The notes beneath the pieces are model-generated. The model saw only the letters and a program-made list of their open reading frames with translations, was not told where the DNA came from and did no database searches. Shown piece after piece: positions 1-8,553 of a DNA stretch of 64,000 nt. The stretch spans positions 1 through 64,000 of the forward strand of contig NZ_JADEWH010000021.1 in NCBI RefSeq assembly GCF_015207755.1, read 5' to 3'. The translations under genes were made by a program, and so were the position numbers. This stretch comes from Nodularia sp. LEGE 06071 (lineage in GTDB: Bacteria; Cyanobacteriota; Cyanobacteriia; Cyanobacteriales; Nostocaceae). Within the stretch, counting starts at the first letter, position 1, and each line of letters starts with the position of its first letter.

Positions 1-133
1 AATTACGAATTACGAATTACGAATTACGAATTACGAATTACGAATTACGAATTACGAATTACGAATTACGAATTACGAATTACGAATTACGAATTACGAA
101 TTACGAATTACGAATTACGAATTACGAATTACG
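1..133. repeat. Heptanucleotide tandem array (AATTACG)19
   Basis: Nineteen perfect in-phase copies of the 7-mer AATTACG run from the first base of the window, so the array probably continues to the left. This is the short tandemly repeated repetitive (STRR) type known from heterocystous cyanobacteria. The last unit supplies the stop codon of the adjacent histidine kinase gene. A short array of the same heptamer occurs at 40703-40734. Confidence 0.95.
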
Positions 134-3100
134 CATTATTCTTAACTAATTGCACAACTGCGGCGGCTAAAGTATCTGGTTCCACTGGCTTAGGGATGTG
201 CATTTGAAAACCTGCGGCGATCGCCTGTTTTTGGTCAAACTCGGCCGCAAATGCTGTGAGAGCGATCGCCGGAACTTCTCCACCGATTTCTGGCGGTAAA
301 ACCCGAAGTTTGCGTAACAACTCATAGCCATCCATCAAAGGCATCCCAATATCGCTGACTAACACATCTGGCTGAGACTTGACGATAATTTGCAATGCTT
401 CCAATGCAGAAGCCACTTTCGTCACTTCTGCGCCATACATCTTCAGCACAAAAGCGATAAAATCCCGCGAATCAGCATCATCATCCACAACTAAGATTTT
501 CATGCTATTTAAATTTAACGTTGATGCCGGCGGTGCATGATCTAATCCGATCTCTGGCTGAGGCGATGTCTGACGATAAGTCGCTACGCGTCTACTCAAC
601 GGGAGACTCACAGTAAAAATTGCTCCCTGTCCTTCACCTAAACTCTCAGCCTTAACAGTACCGCCATGTAACTCTACTAACTGCCGGACAATTGCTAATC
701 CTAAGCCTAGTCCTCCAAATTTTCTGGTAATTGAACCATCTTCTTGACGAAAGTAATCAAATATGTGGGGCAAAAATTCCGGGCTAATCCCTTTACCCGT
801 ATCACTGACTTGGATTTGAGCCATAGAAGCAGATTCCTCTAGCCGTACTTCCACTCTCCCTCCCGGAGAAGTAAACTTGACAGCATTAGACACCAGATTC
901 CAGACAATTTGTTGTAAGCGAGCTGGGTCACCTGTCACTAGCCCTATATTCTCCGCCAACATAGTATGAATAGTAATTTCTTTCGCAGCAGCAGCTAGAC
1001 TAACAGTGTCTAAGGCTACTGAAATAGTCTTTGCTAGATTCACACTGGAAACATTTAGAATTAGTTTGCCCCGGAGAATACGGGATACATCCAGCAAATC
1101 TTCAATCAAATCAACCTGTAATTTGGCATTGCGTTCAATAGTTTCTATACCTTGAGCCGTCTTAGCTTTGTCTAACTTGCCAGTTTTCAGTAGCTGCGCC
1201 CAACCCAAAATCGGATTAAGCGGCGTTCGCAGTTCATGGGAAAGGACTGCGAGAAACTCATCTTTAATGCGATTGGCTTTTTCCGCTTCTGCACGCGCTG
1301 CTTGTTGCTGTTGCAAGGCACTCCACAGAGCTGTTTCTGCCCGTTTATGATCATCAATATCGGTAGAAGACCCAAACCACTTGATAATCTCTCCTTTGTG
1401 ATTACGTAAAGGAAAAGCTCGACTTAAATGCCAGCGATACTGCCCATCACTAGCACGACGGAAGCGACATTCTACGTCATAATTTTTACCTGTAACGACG
1501 CATTCACTCCAAGTATCTACGGTCATTCGTACATCTTCGGGGTGCAGTACAGTTTCCCACCCCCAACCTTGAGTTTGCTCCCAAGTCATACCGGTATAGT
1601 CAAACCAGCGTTGATTATAGTAGTCTAACCAGCCATCAGTCCGAGCAGTCCAGACAATTTGCGGCATGGTATCAGCCAAAGTCCGGAAATTTAATTGGCT
1701 TTCTTGGAAAGCTTCTCTAGCTTGGATATGATCTGTAATGTCAGTATTAGTACCGTACCATTTAACTATATTTCCTTCTTGGTCACATAAAGGCAGTGCT
1801 TGTTCTAAAATCCAACGATATTCCCCACTCCTAGAAAGCAAGCGAGCCTCTACCTCGTATTCGCTACCAGTTTGCACAGAGTGATTCCACAATTTTTCCA
1901 CTCTGGCTATATCTTCTGGATGCACAATATCAGACAATCCATCAGCTTGCACTTGTTCCAGTGTCTGACCTGTAAAATCGCGCCACCTATTGTTATAGTA
2001 ATCCACTTCCCCATTAGGTAATGCTGTCCATACCTGTTGCGGAATAGTTTCGGTCATCAGCCGCAATTGATATTCACTTTGTTGCAACGCCTGTTCTACG
2101 CGATCGCGCTCAATGGCTACACCGGCGAGGTGAGATGCACTTTCAATCAGTTGTTGTTCTGATTTTTGCGGAATGCGCGGTGTAGAATAGTACAGTGCAA
2201 AGGTTCCTAAAACATTGCCTTGACTATCTAAAATCGGCGCAGACCAACAAGCTTTAAGATTGTTAGGTAGTGCGGAATCACGGTATTTTACCCATTTCGC
2301 ATCGTTAGAAATATCTGAGACAATTACCGTTTGTTTGGTATAAGCAGCTGTGCCGCAACTACCTATGTCTGCACCCACAGGTACACCATCTGCTAATGAT
2401 TGAGTATATTTTTCTGGTAGGCTAGAACCGACAGTCAGATGTAATTTCGTTTGCGATTCATCAAGTAACATAATCGAGCAAAAAACTTGATTTAACCTAG
2501 CCTCAATAGACTGGGCTAAAGTTACCAAGACTTCCTGGAGAGGTACACCCGTGGCAATCAATTCTAAAATATCCTTTTGCAAGGACAAGAGGGCTTCGTT
2601 TTGCTTGCAACTAGTCACATTCTGCTGCAACATCATACCTGCAAAAATTTTTCCCTGCTGGTTGCGAACAGGAACAGTATGAGTTTCGTAAATTTGATTT
2701 TGATAAGTGATTTCTTTAACTGTCGTTTTACCTGATAAAGCTGCACGATACAAAGGTTCTATTTCTTGACAGGTTTCTTCAGGAAATACTTCCTCAACAG
2801 TTTTGCCAATCATGGAATTGGCTTCTAGTCCCACCACTGCTAACTCAGTACCTTCACACACCAAGTAGCGCAAATTGTGGTCAAACAAGTAAACAGCACC
2901 ATTGGGGATATGCTGCATGAGAGTACGGTAAAGTATTTCTCGTTCAGCTAAGATGGCATTGGCTGGTAGTAATTGGGCTGTGCATTCTACAACTTGTTGT
3001 TTGATTTCTGGCTTATAGACACTAATATCGCGGGCGACTGCATATATCAGTTGTGTTTCTCTCTCCTGAGTTACTGTCCAACCCAGCCATTTATAAGACC

Positions 3101-3947
3101 CATCTTGACAACGATAGCGATTTTCTAAGTAAATACACAGTTTATCTGTTTTCAGTTTATTTATTTCTGCTTGAGTTGCAATTTGCTCATCTGGGTGAAT
3201 CAAATCAATCCAAGAGTCAGAAACCAGTTCCTCAAATGAGTAACCCAGTGTTTGAGTAAAAGCAGAGTTTATTTGATGAAAATATCCATCTAAATTCGTA
3301 ACACATAATAAATTTAGGGAAAAATTACTCTGTGATAAGGCTTTATCAGCTTGATTTTGGTTATCAGTTATAAATAATTGTTTATTAATTTCAATATCAG
3401 CATCACTGCTCAATTGTTGGCTTTTAATTTCAGTAATATCAATAAATGTAGTGACAACACCATAGGGAGCAGCTTGATTAGCTTGAAATAAAGGCTGGCA
3501 ATTTAATAATAACCAACCTAATTTGCCCGTTGGTCTATAAAAGCCCATCACCATATTTTTACATGGCTGTTTTGTTTGGAGAGCAACTATAGCCGGATGA
3601 GTTGCTGGTGTTACCACTGACCCATTTTCATGAATTATTTTCCAGGGTGGTGCAAAAAAAGGTTTTCCCAGTATTTGCTGCATCTCATATCCTAAAATTT
3701 TCTCCGCAGCCGAATTACAGGCTTGTATAGTTGTATCAGCTAGCTGAAAAATCATTCCCTCTTCTTGAGTAGAATTAATTGCCAAGTCTTGTTTTTGACT
3801 TTCTTCTAGTAATTCTATTTCTTTTGAATGCAACCGATTGATGAGTGTCTGTAATTGCTCTAAACCATTAATTCGTTGTGGTAATGATACGTGGAAAATA
3901 TTTGGCGGTTGGGAATTTTCTTGATTTGGCATTATGTCAAATTCCAT
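129..3947 (-). CDS. Multi-PAS/GAF hybrid sensor histidine kinase with C-terminal receiver
   Basis: A 1272-residue cytoplasmic hybrid kinase with no obvious membrane segment. Domains read in order: PAS (about 60-175), PAS (about 205-310), PAS (about 335-445), GAF (about 455-605), two PAS/PAC units (about 620-745 and 755-880), HisKA with SHELRTPLN (His904), HATPase (N box LVSNAVKFT, GLGLGLAIV) and a receiver with VSDIGMPLMDG (Asp1199). It should autophosphorylate at His904 and pass the phosphate to its own Asp1199. The signal is unknown; the GAF domain could bind a small molecule, but no Cys-based bilin motif was identified. No DNA-binding output domain or adjacent response regulator is visible. 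The stop codon lies inside the heptamer array. The hybrid kinase class is certain, the role is not. Confidence 0.95.
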   Translation of the reverse strand: MEFDIMPNQENSQPPNIFHVSLPQRINGLEQLQTLINRLHSKEIELLEESQKQDLAINSTQEEGMIFQLADTTIQACNSAAEKILGYEMQQILGKPFFAPPWKIIHENGSVVTPATHPAIVALQTKQPCKNMVMGFYRPTGKLGWLLLNCQPLFQANQAAPYGVVTTFIDITEIKSQQLSSDADIEINKQLFITDNQNQADKALSQSNFSLNLLCVTNLDGYFHQINSAFTQTLGYSFEELVSDSWIDLIHPDEQIATQAEINKLKTDKLCIYLENRYRCQDGSYKWLGWTVTQERETQLIYAVARDISVYKPEIKQQVVECTAQLLPANAILAEREILYRTLMQHIPNGAVYLFDHNLRYLVCEGTELAVVGLEANSMIGKTVEEVFPEETCQEIEPLYRAALSGKTTVKEITYQNQIYETHTVPVRNQQGKIFAGMMLQQNVTSCKQNEALLSLQKDILELIATGVPLQEVLVTLAQSIEARLNQVFCSIMLLDESQTKLHLTVGSSLPEKYTQSLADGVPVGADIGSCGTAAYTKQTVIVSDISNDAKWVKYRDSALPNNLKACWSAPILDSQGNVLGTFALYYSTPRIPQKSEQQLIESASHLAGVAIERDRVEQALQQSEYQLRLMTETIPQQVWTALPNGEVDYYNNRWRDFTGQTLEQVQADGLSDIVHPEDIARVEKLWNHSVQTGSEYEVEARLLSRSGEYRWILEQALPLCDQEGNIVKWYGTNTDITDHIQAREAFQESQLNFRTLADTMPQIVWTARTDGWLDYYNQRWFDYTGMTWEQTQGWGWETVLHPEDVRMTVDTWSECVVTGKNYDVECRFRRASDGQYRWHLSRAFPLRNHKGEIIKWFGSSTDIDDHKRAETALWSALQQQQAARAEAEKANRIKDEFLAVLSHELRTPLNPILGWAQLLKTGKLDKAKTAQGIETIERNAKLQVDLIEDLLDVSRILRGKLILNVSSVNLAKTISVALDTVSLAAAAKEITIHTMLAENIGLVTGDPARLQQIVWNLVSNAVKFTSPGGRVEVRLEESASMAQIQVSDTGKGISPEFLPHIFDYFRQEDGSITRKFGGLGLGLAIVRQLVELHGGTVKAESLGEGQGAIFTVSLPLSRRVATYRQTSPQPEIGLDHAPPASTLNLNSMKILVVDDDADSRDFIAFVLKMYGAEVTKVASALEALQIIVKSQPDVLVSDIGMPLMDGYELLRKLRVLPPEIGGEVPAIALTAFAAEFDQKQAIAAGFQMHIPKPVEPDTLAAAVVQLVKNNA

Positions 3948-4238
3948 GATTTCAACGTAATTTTGGCGAAATCTACAATTTATTTCTGTAAAACAAAGTT
4001 TTCTGGTATCTACTTAATATAATTTAATGTAAATTTATTTTTTCAGTGGTTACTATACAATTCATCTAAAAAATAGCGTCATCGCTGATCATTCATATTT
4101 TAGCCCACACTCAAGCCTAAATTTATCACAGGTTATTTTATTTATGTAAAGACTATACTTGAGGATTATTATTGATATTTTGATGGAAATTCCAAGGATT
4201 ACTTGCGGTTAAAGGAGAAATGAATTACAGCACAGAGG

Positions 4239-4349
4239 CTAGTACCGCAGGGCGGAAGTCAAAAGTCAAAAGTCAAAAGTCAAAAAGCTGACTCTATAGG
4301 CTTTTCATTGATTGCTGATGGTTGTCTTATTTACGCCGTGCTGTACTAG
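4239..4349 (+). repeat. 111-bp MITE-like element, copy 1
   Basis: The ends are imperfect terminal inverted repeats: CTAGTACCGCAGGGCGGAA on the left and, read on the other strand, CTAGTACAGCACGGCGTAAA on the right. Inside is a heptamer run (GTCAAAA repeated four times). An element of identical length lies at 6452-6562 and a diverged inverted copy at about 25870-25964. There is no coding capacity, so it would need a transposase in trans. Confidence 0.8.
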
Positions 4350-4567
4350 TTCAAGAATTTAGGCTATTAGACCATTGGAAATATCACAGAATGCAAATGC
4401 CGCGAAGATAATTGCAACTATAGTGCACAGAGTTATACATTTTAAAAGCAGCAGGAGCAACAAGTGGCAATGATGCACAAAAATGCTGCTTTTCGGTCAA
4501 TTACTCCTAAAAATTCCCCTGATGAACTTGGATGAGTTTTCCAGCTATCTACAGGGACAGTCTTTGA

Positions 4568-4632
4568 GCAAACTGGCGCGGACAAGACTTATACTAAGCT
4601 TGCCGAAGGGTCGAAGTATGCCCGCACCACAA
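4568..4632 (+). repeat. Interspersed repeat, copy A
   Basis: The segment with CAAGACTTATACTAAGCTTG, GTCGAAGTATGCC and CACCACAA matches 8460-8504 with a few substitutions and a short insertion. It lies just downstream of the CCA-enzyme stop. Function unknown. Confidence 0.55.
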
Positions 4633-4671
4633 TAAAATTTATGACAGTAATTTAAGTGTGTCACTAGTCTA

Positions 4672-5943
4672 CTAGTCTACTAGTAAATTCCGCGCCCAGG
4701 CGATCGCTTGTTCGGGAGTCGAAATTTTACCCTCAGCTTGAGCTACGGCAATTTCTGTCAATAATTTGCGGATTACTGGCGAGGGTTCAATAGTTAATGC
4801 TAGTATCAAGTCGTCACCACTGACGAGTTTAGTGGGATGAGCAACCAGATCATCAGGGTTCAGGTAGCGGCTGATTAATGGTGCGTAGACGTGTAGCGAC
4901 TGGTCGCCAGGCATCGCCGATACCAAATTATTCTCTATTAAGGCTAAAATTATTGTAGCCGCAAATACATTTCCCGCTTCTTGGAAGAAAAAATACTGAT
5001 CTCGCACAGACATACTAGCTGATTTTAGCTGCGGGAATAGTTTCAGAGCAGTGGTAACCGCTTTCACTTCCGCCTGACTGTAAGTTAGTGCTTGGAGTTC
5101 TATTTTGGCAACTTCTGGCTGAGGGTGAACAAGACAAGCCAGTTTAGCAATACCTAACCAAGTGGTTTTTACGGTGTCGCGGACAGACTGTTGCAGTTCT
5201 CCACTCAGTTGCGGCCAATTTTGGGCAATTATAGCGGCTACTGTGTCTACTTTTGCTAGTTTTTCAAAGCTTTGGGGAGTCGCATTTTGGAACAAAGGCG
5301 CAAGTAAACCATTTTCTGCGGCCTTGGTTAGCCAAAAAGTCCCCTGTGCATTTGCTAATAAATAATTAATTTCTACCCGCACTCGTTCGGCTGCGACTTC
5401 TGCAATATGTGATGCCAAAGTCTGAATGATTGCTTGGGTTTTTGGCTCAATGGTAAATTCAAGTTGGGCGGCTTGACGATATGCCCGCATTAATCGCAGA
5501 GGGTCGTCTTTGAGGTTCGCTGGTGATACCATTCGCAAGATACCCTGTTCTAAGTCAGCCCGACCTTGTAAGGGGTCGATGATTTCTTGGGTATGGGGAT
5601 TATAAGCGATCGCATTAATTGTAAAATCTCTTCTATGCAAATCAGTTTCTAAACTATCGCCTTCCTGTTGGGCAAAATCGGCGGTAGCTTGGGGAAATAC
5701 CACACGGGCGATTTGCCTTTGGGCATCAAGTAGCACAAAACCAGCATGATAATGACGCGCGATCGCCTCAGCTACTGCCACCGCACCAGAGGGTATAATA
5801 AAATCCAGATCCAAGTATTCACGAGTTCTACCCAGAAGGGCATCCCGGACTGCACCACCGACAATATAAGCAGGTTTTGGCAACCATTCCAAGCTAAAAG
5901 GCCAATTTTCGGGAACTAGAGTCGGATATATCAAACCTTGCAT
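4672..5943 (-). CDS. cca: CCA tRNA nucleotidyltransferase (poly(A) polymerase family)
   Basis: A class II nucleotidyltransferase that adds or repairs the 3' CCA end of tRNAs. It shows the head-domain motif YIVGGAVRDALLGR, the metal-binding motif YLDLDFI, the DLHRRDFTINAIAY segment, and the PLRLMRAYRQAAQLEF / AAERVRVE motifs of the poly(A) polymerase/CCA family. Length is about 423 aa, normal for cyanobacterial members. I prefer the ATG at 5943 over the TTG five codons upstream, because it gives MQGLIYPTLVP, a typical N-terminus. Neighbours are unrelated housekeeping genes. Members of this family can be CCA-adding or only A-adding or CC-adding; the sequence alone does not decide which. Confidence 0.9.
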   Translation of the reverse strand: MQGLIYPTLVPENWPFSLEWLPKPAYIVGGAVRDALLGRTREYLDLDFIIPSGAVAVAEAIARHYHAGFVLLDAQRQIARVVFPQATADFAQQEGDSLETDLHRRDFTINAIAYNPHTQEIIDPLQGRADLEQGILRMVSPANLKDDPLRLMRAYRQAAQLEFTIEPKTQAIIQTLASHIAEVAAERVRVEINYLLANAQGTFWLTKAAENGLLAPLFQNATPQSFEKLAKVDTVAAIIAQNWPQLSGELQQSVRDTVKTTWLGIAKLACLVHPQPEVAKIELQALTYSQAEVKAVTTALKLFPQLKSASMSVRDQYFFFQEAGNVFAATIILALIENNLVSAMPGDQSLHVYAPLISRYLNPDDLVAHPTKLVSGDDLILALTIEPSPVIRKLLTEIAVAQAEGKISTPEQAIAWARNLLVD

Positions 5944-6033
5944 TGTGATAAAAATCAACCCAAAAACTAGTGAATAAAACTTGGGCTTAAGTTACATTAG
6001 CAATAAAGAAAGGTTCTTGGAGCCAGTTCTATT

Positions 6034-6282
6034 ATGTGTATTTGTGTAAACTGCCACTATGTAGACAGTTGTGAAACCTACCACGCCGTAGAAGCACAGC
6101 ACCAACAGCCCCATTTAACCGAAAATCCCACCTTTGACCCGAATGAACCTTCCATTAACGTCAACATCCGCACCAGCGAAGATGTAATTGAAATGGAATG
6201 GGATGTTGTCGGTTGTCTCAGCTTTAAGCGGGAAATGGGTAAGTGGTCGAAATTACGTCCTGGTGAACTAGTACCGACGTGA
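6034..6282 (+). CDS. ycf34: Ycf34 family protein
   Basis: An 82-residue protein starting MCICVNCHYVDSCETYHAVE, the conserved Cys-rich N-terminus of the Ycf34 family found in cyanobacteria and red-lineage plastids. The C-terminus (EWDVVGCLSFKREMGKWSKLRPGE) also fits. In Synechocystis, Ycf34 has been described as an iron-sulfur-binding protein influencing photosynthetic electron transport. The three N-terminal Cys residues and the one in VVGCLS are the likely ligands. It is divergent from cca, with about 90 bp between the two starts. Confidence 0.9.
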   Translation: MCICVNCHYVDSCETYHAVEAQHQQPHLTENPTFDPNEPSINVNIRTSEDVIEMEWDVVGCLSFKREMGKWSKLRPGELVPT

Positions 6283-6297
6283 GCAAAAACAATTACT

Positions 6298-6441
6298 CGC
6301 CTTGGCGACTGTAAGTCGCGGCTACACAGATAAAACCCAGCAACCTGGGTTAAAAACTTTAATTTTACGTTAGTCCGCGGAGGCGGACTTTGCTTGTGTA
6401 GTAGCGTACAGCCTGCGGCATCGGAGGCTCTATTCTATTCG
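6298..6441 (+). repeat. Palindromic interspersed repeat
   Basis: Inverted arms CGCGGCTACACA (from about 6317) and TGTGTAGTAGCG (ending 6406) enclose two further hairpins: ACCCAG/CTGGGT near 6345 and AGTCCGC-GGAG-GCGGACT at 6372-6389. It looks like the small palindromic repeats that are numerous in Nostoc-type genomes. It follows ycf34 directly and may also act as a transcription end. Confidence 0.6.
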
Positions 6442-6451
6442 CCCAAAACTA

Positions 6452-6562
6452 CTAGTACCGCAAGGCGGAATTCAAAATTCAAAATTCAAAATTCAAAATG
6501 AATACAGGGTAATGTTTTCAGAGATTTTGAATGGTATGTCTATTTACGCCGTGCTGTACTAG
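6452..6562 (+). repeat. 111-bp MITE-like element, copy 2
   Basis: Same length and same terminal inverted repeats as 4239-4349 (CTAGTACCGCAAGGCGGAA on the left, TTTACGCCGTGCTGTACTAG on the right). The internal heptamer run is TTCAAAA rather than GTCAAAA. It ends 10 bp from the stop of the phosphatase gene. Confidence 0.8.
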
Positions 6563-6571
6563 TAGGGACTA

Positions 6572-7210
6572 TTATGTTCCCGGACGAGAGCGAATATGAT
6601 CGGGTATATGATGGCGATCGCCTAAAATTTCTAACAAAGGGCCATTAACGTCAAATTTAACCATACTTACCGACGCGACCAAAATATTCACCCGATAGCG
6701 ATAGCGTCCTAAATCAATTCCCAGTAAACTGCAAAGCATAATCCGAATCGTGGCTTTATGGGAAACCACTAAAACATTACCTTCGGGATGTTTTTCTTGA
6801 ATTTCAGCAATTACAGGCATAGAACGGTTAGCAATATCTACCGCAGTTTCTCCACCTATTGGTGCATTCCAAGCTGGTTCTGTCACCCATTTTACATAAT
6901 TTTCTGCGTAATTCTCTTGGGCAAAGGATTTACTCTTAGTTTCCCATTCGCCGTAACTACCTTCTTTAAGTCCTTCACGCAACTGCATATCCATACCGAT
7001 AGCATCACAAAATGGCTTGGCAGTTGCAATCGCGCGCTTCATTGGGCTAACATAAACCCCATCCCACTTCAATTTTTGATAAACATTGGCAAAACTCTCT
7101 GCCATCTGTACTCCCTCAGAGGTCAACTCCGCATCAGTTTGACCGCAGAAATTACCACTTTGACTAAAAGTAGTTTCTCCATGTCGCAGTAAATATAAAT
7201 TCAGTGTCAT
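6572..7210 (-). CDS. Histidine phosphatase (phosphoglycerate mutase-like) family protein
   Basis: A 212-residue branch-1 histidine phosphatase. The catalytic motif is LYLLRHGETTFS near the N-terminus (phospho-accepting His in RHG). SPMKRAIATA, the acidic LREGLKEGSYGEWE segment and VVSHKATIRIML (second catalytic His) follow. It removes phosphate from a small metabolite. The substrate cannot be told: the family includes phosphoglycerate mutases, alpha-ribazole phosphatase and sugar phosphatases. I chose the ATG at 7210 (MTLNLYLLRHGE), since the 18 residues before it are not family-like. Monocistronic. Confidence 0.85.
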   Translation of the reverse strand: MTLNLYLLRHGETTFSQSGNFCGQTDAELTSEGVQMAESFANVYQKLKWDGVYVSPMKRAIATAKPFCDAIGMDMQLREGLKEGSYGEWETKSKSFAQENYAENYVKWVTEPAWNAPIGGETAVDIANRSMPVIAEIQEKHPEGNVLVVSHKATIRIMLCSLLGIDLGRYRYRVNILVASVSMVKFDVNGPLLEILGDRHHIPDHIRSRPGT

Positions 7211-7758
7211 AGCTTGTATCGCGATGGGGATAAAGGAGTTTGTGTAAAAATAAACTACCATCAATTTTGCAATCGAGTATGTTACAGCACGACAAAGTAA
7301 TCAACGAAAAAAGTCAATCAACCACAAACTTTTGAAATCGAAGGCAAAAGTAGCGGTTTCACCTATTACTAAGTATTGATTCAGAATGCGGATACAATTG
7401 GCAAACTCCACACCTAAGTGATTTTCAATTATATGAGGTACTCTTAGCCCCCTCATCGCTTGCGCTATCGTGTACACACAAGTGATCGAATCGCCCCCTA
7501 ACCCCCAATTCTGGGGGAACAAGAATTTTCCAAGTCCCCCAAACTTGGGGGATTTAGGGGGCAGAACAAGCTCAAACGCAGACACGTAGGACTTGTGTGT
7601 ACACCGTAGCATCGCTTGCGGGGAGGGGGTTGGGGGTGGGGTTCTTGTACCTCATAACACTGGGAAGTGCTGTTAGTGAATTTTGTCGTGAATATAAAGC
7701 CATGATTGTGTGATTGAATAAATAAATCACCCTCTAATTATCAACTTTTTAATTAACC
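7211..7758. other. Spacer filled by a nested palindromic element
   Basis: The divergent gap between the phosphatase and tsaB is mostly repeat (7433-7655). Promoters for the two genes should lie at its edges. An apparent minus-strand ORF here is created by the repeat and is not a gene. Confidence 0.6.
7433..7655. repeat. Nested inverted-repeat element (one MITE inside another)
   Basis: The outer arms are ATGAGGTAC (7433) and GTACCTCAT (ending 7655), continued inward by the CATCGCTTGCG and CCCCTC/GAGGGG-rich arms. The inner element at 7470-7604 is bounded by a perfect 14-bp inverted repeat, GTGTACACACAAGT / ACTTGTGTGTACAC, and contains C-run/G-run arms (CCCCCTAACCCCC and GGGGGATTTAGGGGG). This layout suggests one small element inserted into the loop of another. 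Confidence 0.7.
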
Positions 7759-8418
7759 TTGACCCCAGAACTACAAAACCTTGCAGCCACAAAATACGCC
7801 ATATCCCTACACACCACAACTCCTGAACTGGGGTTGGCTATCAGTAATTTTACTAGTGAAACTCGCGCTGATACTTGGGATTTGGGGCGTGATTTATCTA
7901 GTTACGTACATCAATATTTAATAGAATTTATCCAACCCCACACCTGGGCAGATGTAGCATTTATTGCCGTAGCTAGAGGCCCCGGTGGTTTTACAGGGAC
8001 TCGGATTGGTGTAGTCATTGCCCGTACCTTGGGACAACAGTTAAATATACCTATATTTGCCATTTCCACCTTAGCAGCAGTAGCTTGGGCTGAAAAAGGT
8101 CAAAATCAATCAAAACCAGCAGTTATAGCCGTAGAAATGGCAGCACAACGGGGAAAAATCTTCGGTGCTATTTACCAAATATCTACTGATAACTTAAGTA
8201 TCACAGCCTTATTACCAGATACTGTATTTACACCAGAAGCATGGCAAGAAACCTTAGCCAATTGGCAGAGTGAATATCAGTTAATTAAAGCCACATCTGG
8301 TTTAGCTGCAACAGTCAGCAGTATTTTGGAACTAGCTTATTTAGATTGGCAACAAGGTAAACATCCTCATTGGTTTGAGGCATTACCATATTACGGACAG
8401 CATCCTGTAGATATTTAA
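7759..8418 (+). CDS. tsaB: tRNA threonylcarbamoyladenosine biosynthesis protein TsaB
   Basis: A 219-residue inactive-homologue subunit of the ASKHA family. It pairs with TsaD and TsaE to make t6A at position 37 of ANN-decoding tRNAs. Diagnostic segments are YAISLHTTTPELGLAIS at the N-terminus, VARGPGGFTGTRIGVVIART and VEMAAQRGKIFGAIY. Translation appears to start at TTG (7759); no ATG lies between the upstream stop and the conserved N-terminus and no strong ribosome-binding site is seen, so the start is moderately certain. Single gene, with argD convergent downstream. Confidence 0.88.
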   Translation: MTPELQNLAATKYAISLHTTTPELGLAISNFTSETRADTWDLGRDLSSYVHQYLIEFIQPHTWADVAFIAVARGPGGFTGTRIGVVIARTLGQQLNIPIFAISTLAAVAWAEKGQNQSKPAVIAVEMAAQRGKIFGAIYQISTDNLSITALLPDTVFTPEAWQETLANWQSEYQLIKATSGLAATVSSILELAYLDWQQGKHPHWFEALPYYGQHPVDI

Positions 8419-8429
8419 AACATAAACTA

Positions 8430-8505
8430 TTGTGGGGTGGGCTTCTAGCCCGCCCTAAACAGGCAAGACTTGTACTGAGCTTGTCGAAGTATGCCTGTTC
8501 CACAA
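8430..8505 (+). repeat. Interspersed hairpin repeat, copy B, between convergent genes
   Basis: GTGGGGTGGGCTTCTAGCCCGCCC is followed by CAAGACTTGTACTGAGCTTG, TCGAAGTATGCC and TTCCACAAG. The second part matches 4568-4632. GGGCTTCTAGCCC is a short hairpin that could end transcription of tsaB. Confidence 0.5.
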
Positions 8506-8553
8506 GAAAACAGCGAGCGATAGGCAGAAAAACCCATCCTCGCTGGTTATGGC

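Larger units (their letters stand above)
3948..4671. other. Spacer without genes, containing two repeat elements
   Basis: The 724-bp spacer lies between the kinase start and the CCA-enzyme stop. It holds the 111-bp element at 4239-4349 and, near 4568-4632, a degenerate interspersed sequence resembling 8460-8504. The kinase promoter should lie in the AT-rich part around 3950-4150. No convincing ORF was seen. Confidence 0.6.

Noticed and set aside
7301-7612. Minus-strand ORF of 103 aa
   Set aside because: It lies almost entirely within the nested palindromic element; the protein is translated repeat (PPKSPKFGGLGKF) with no independent support.
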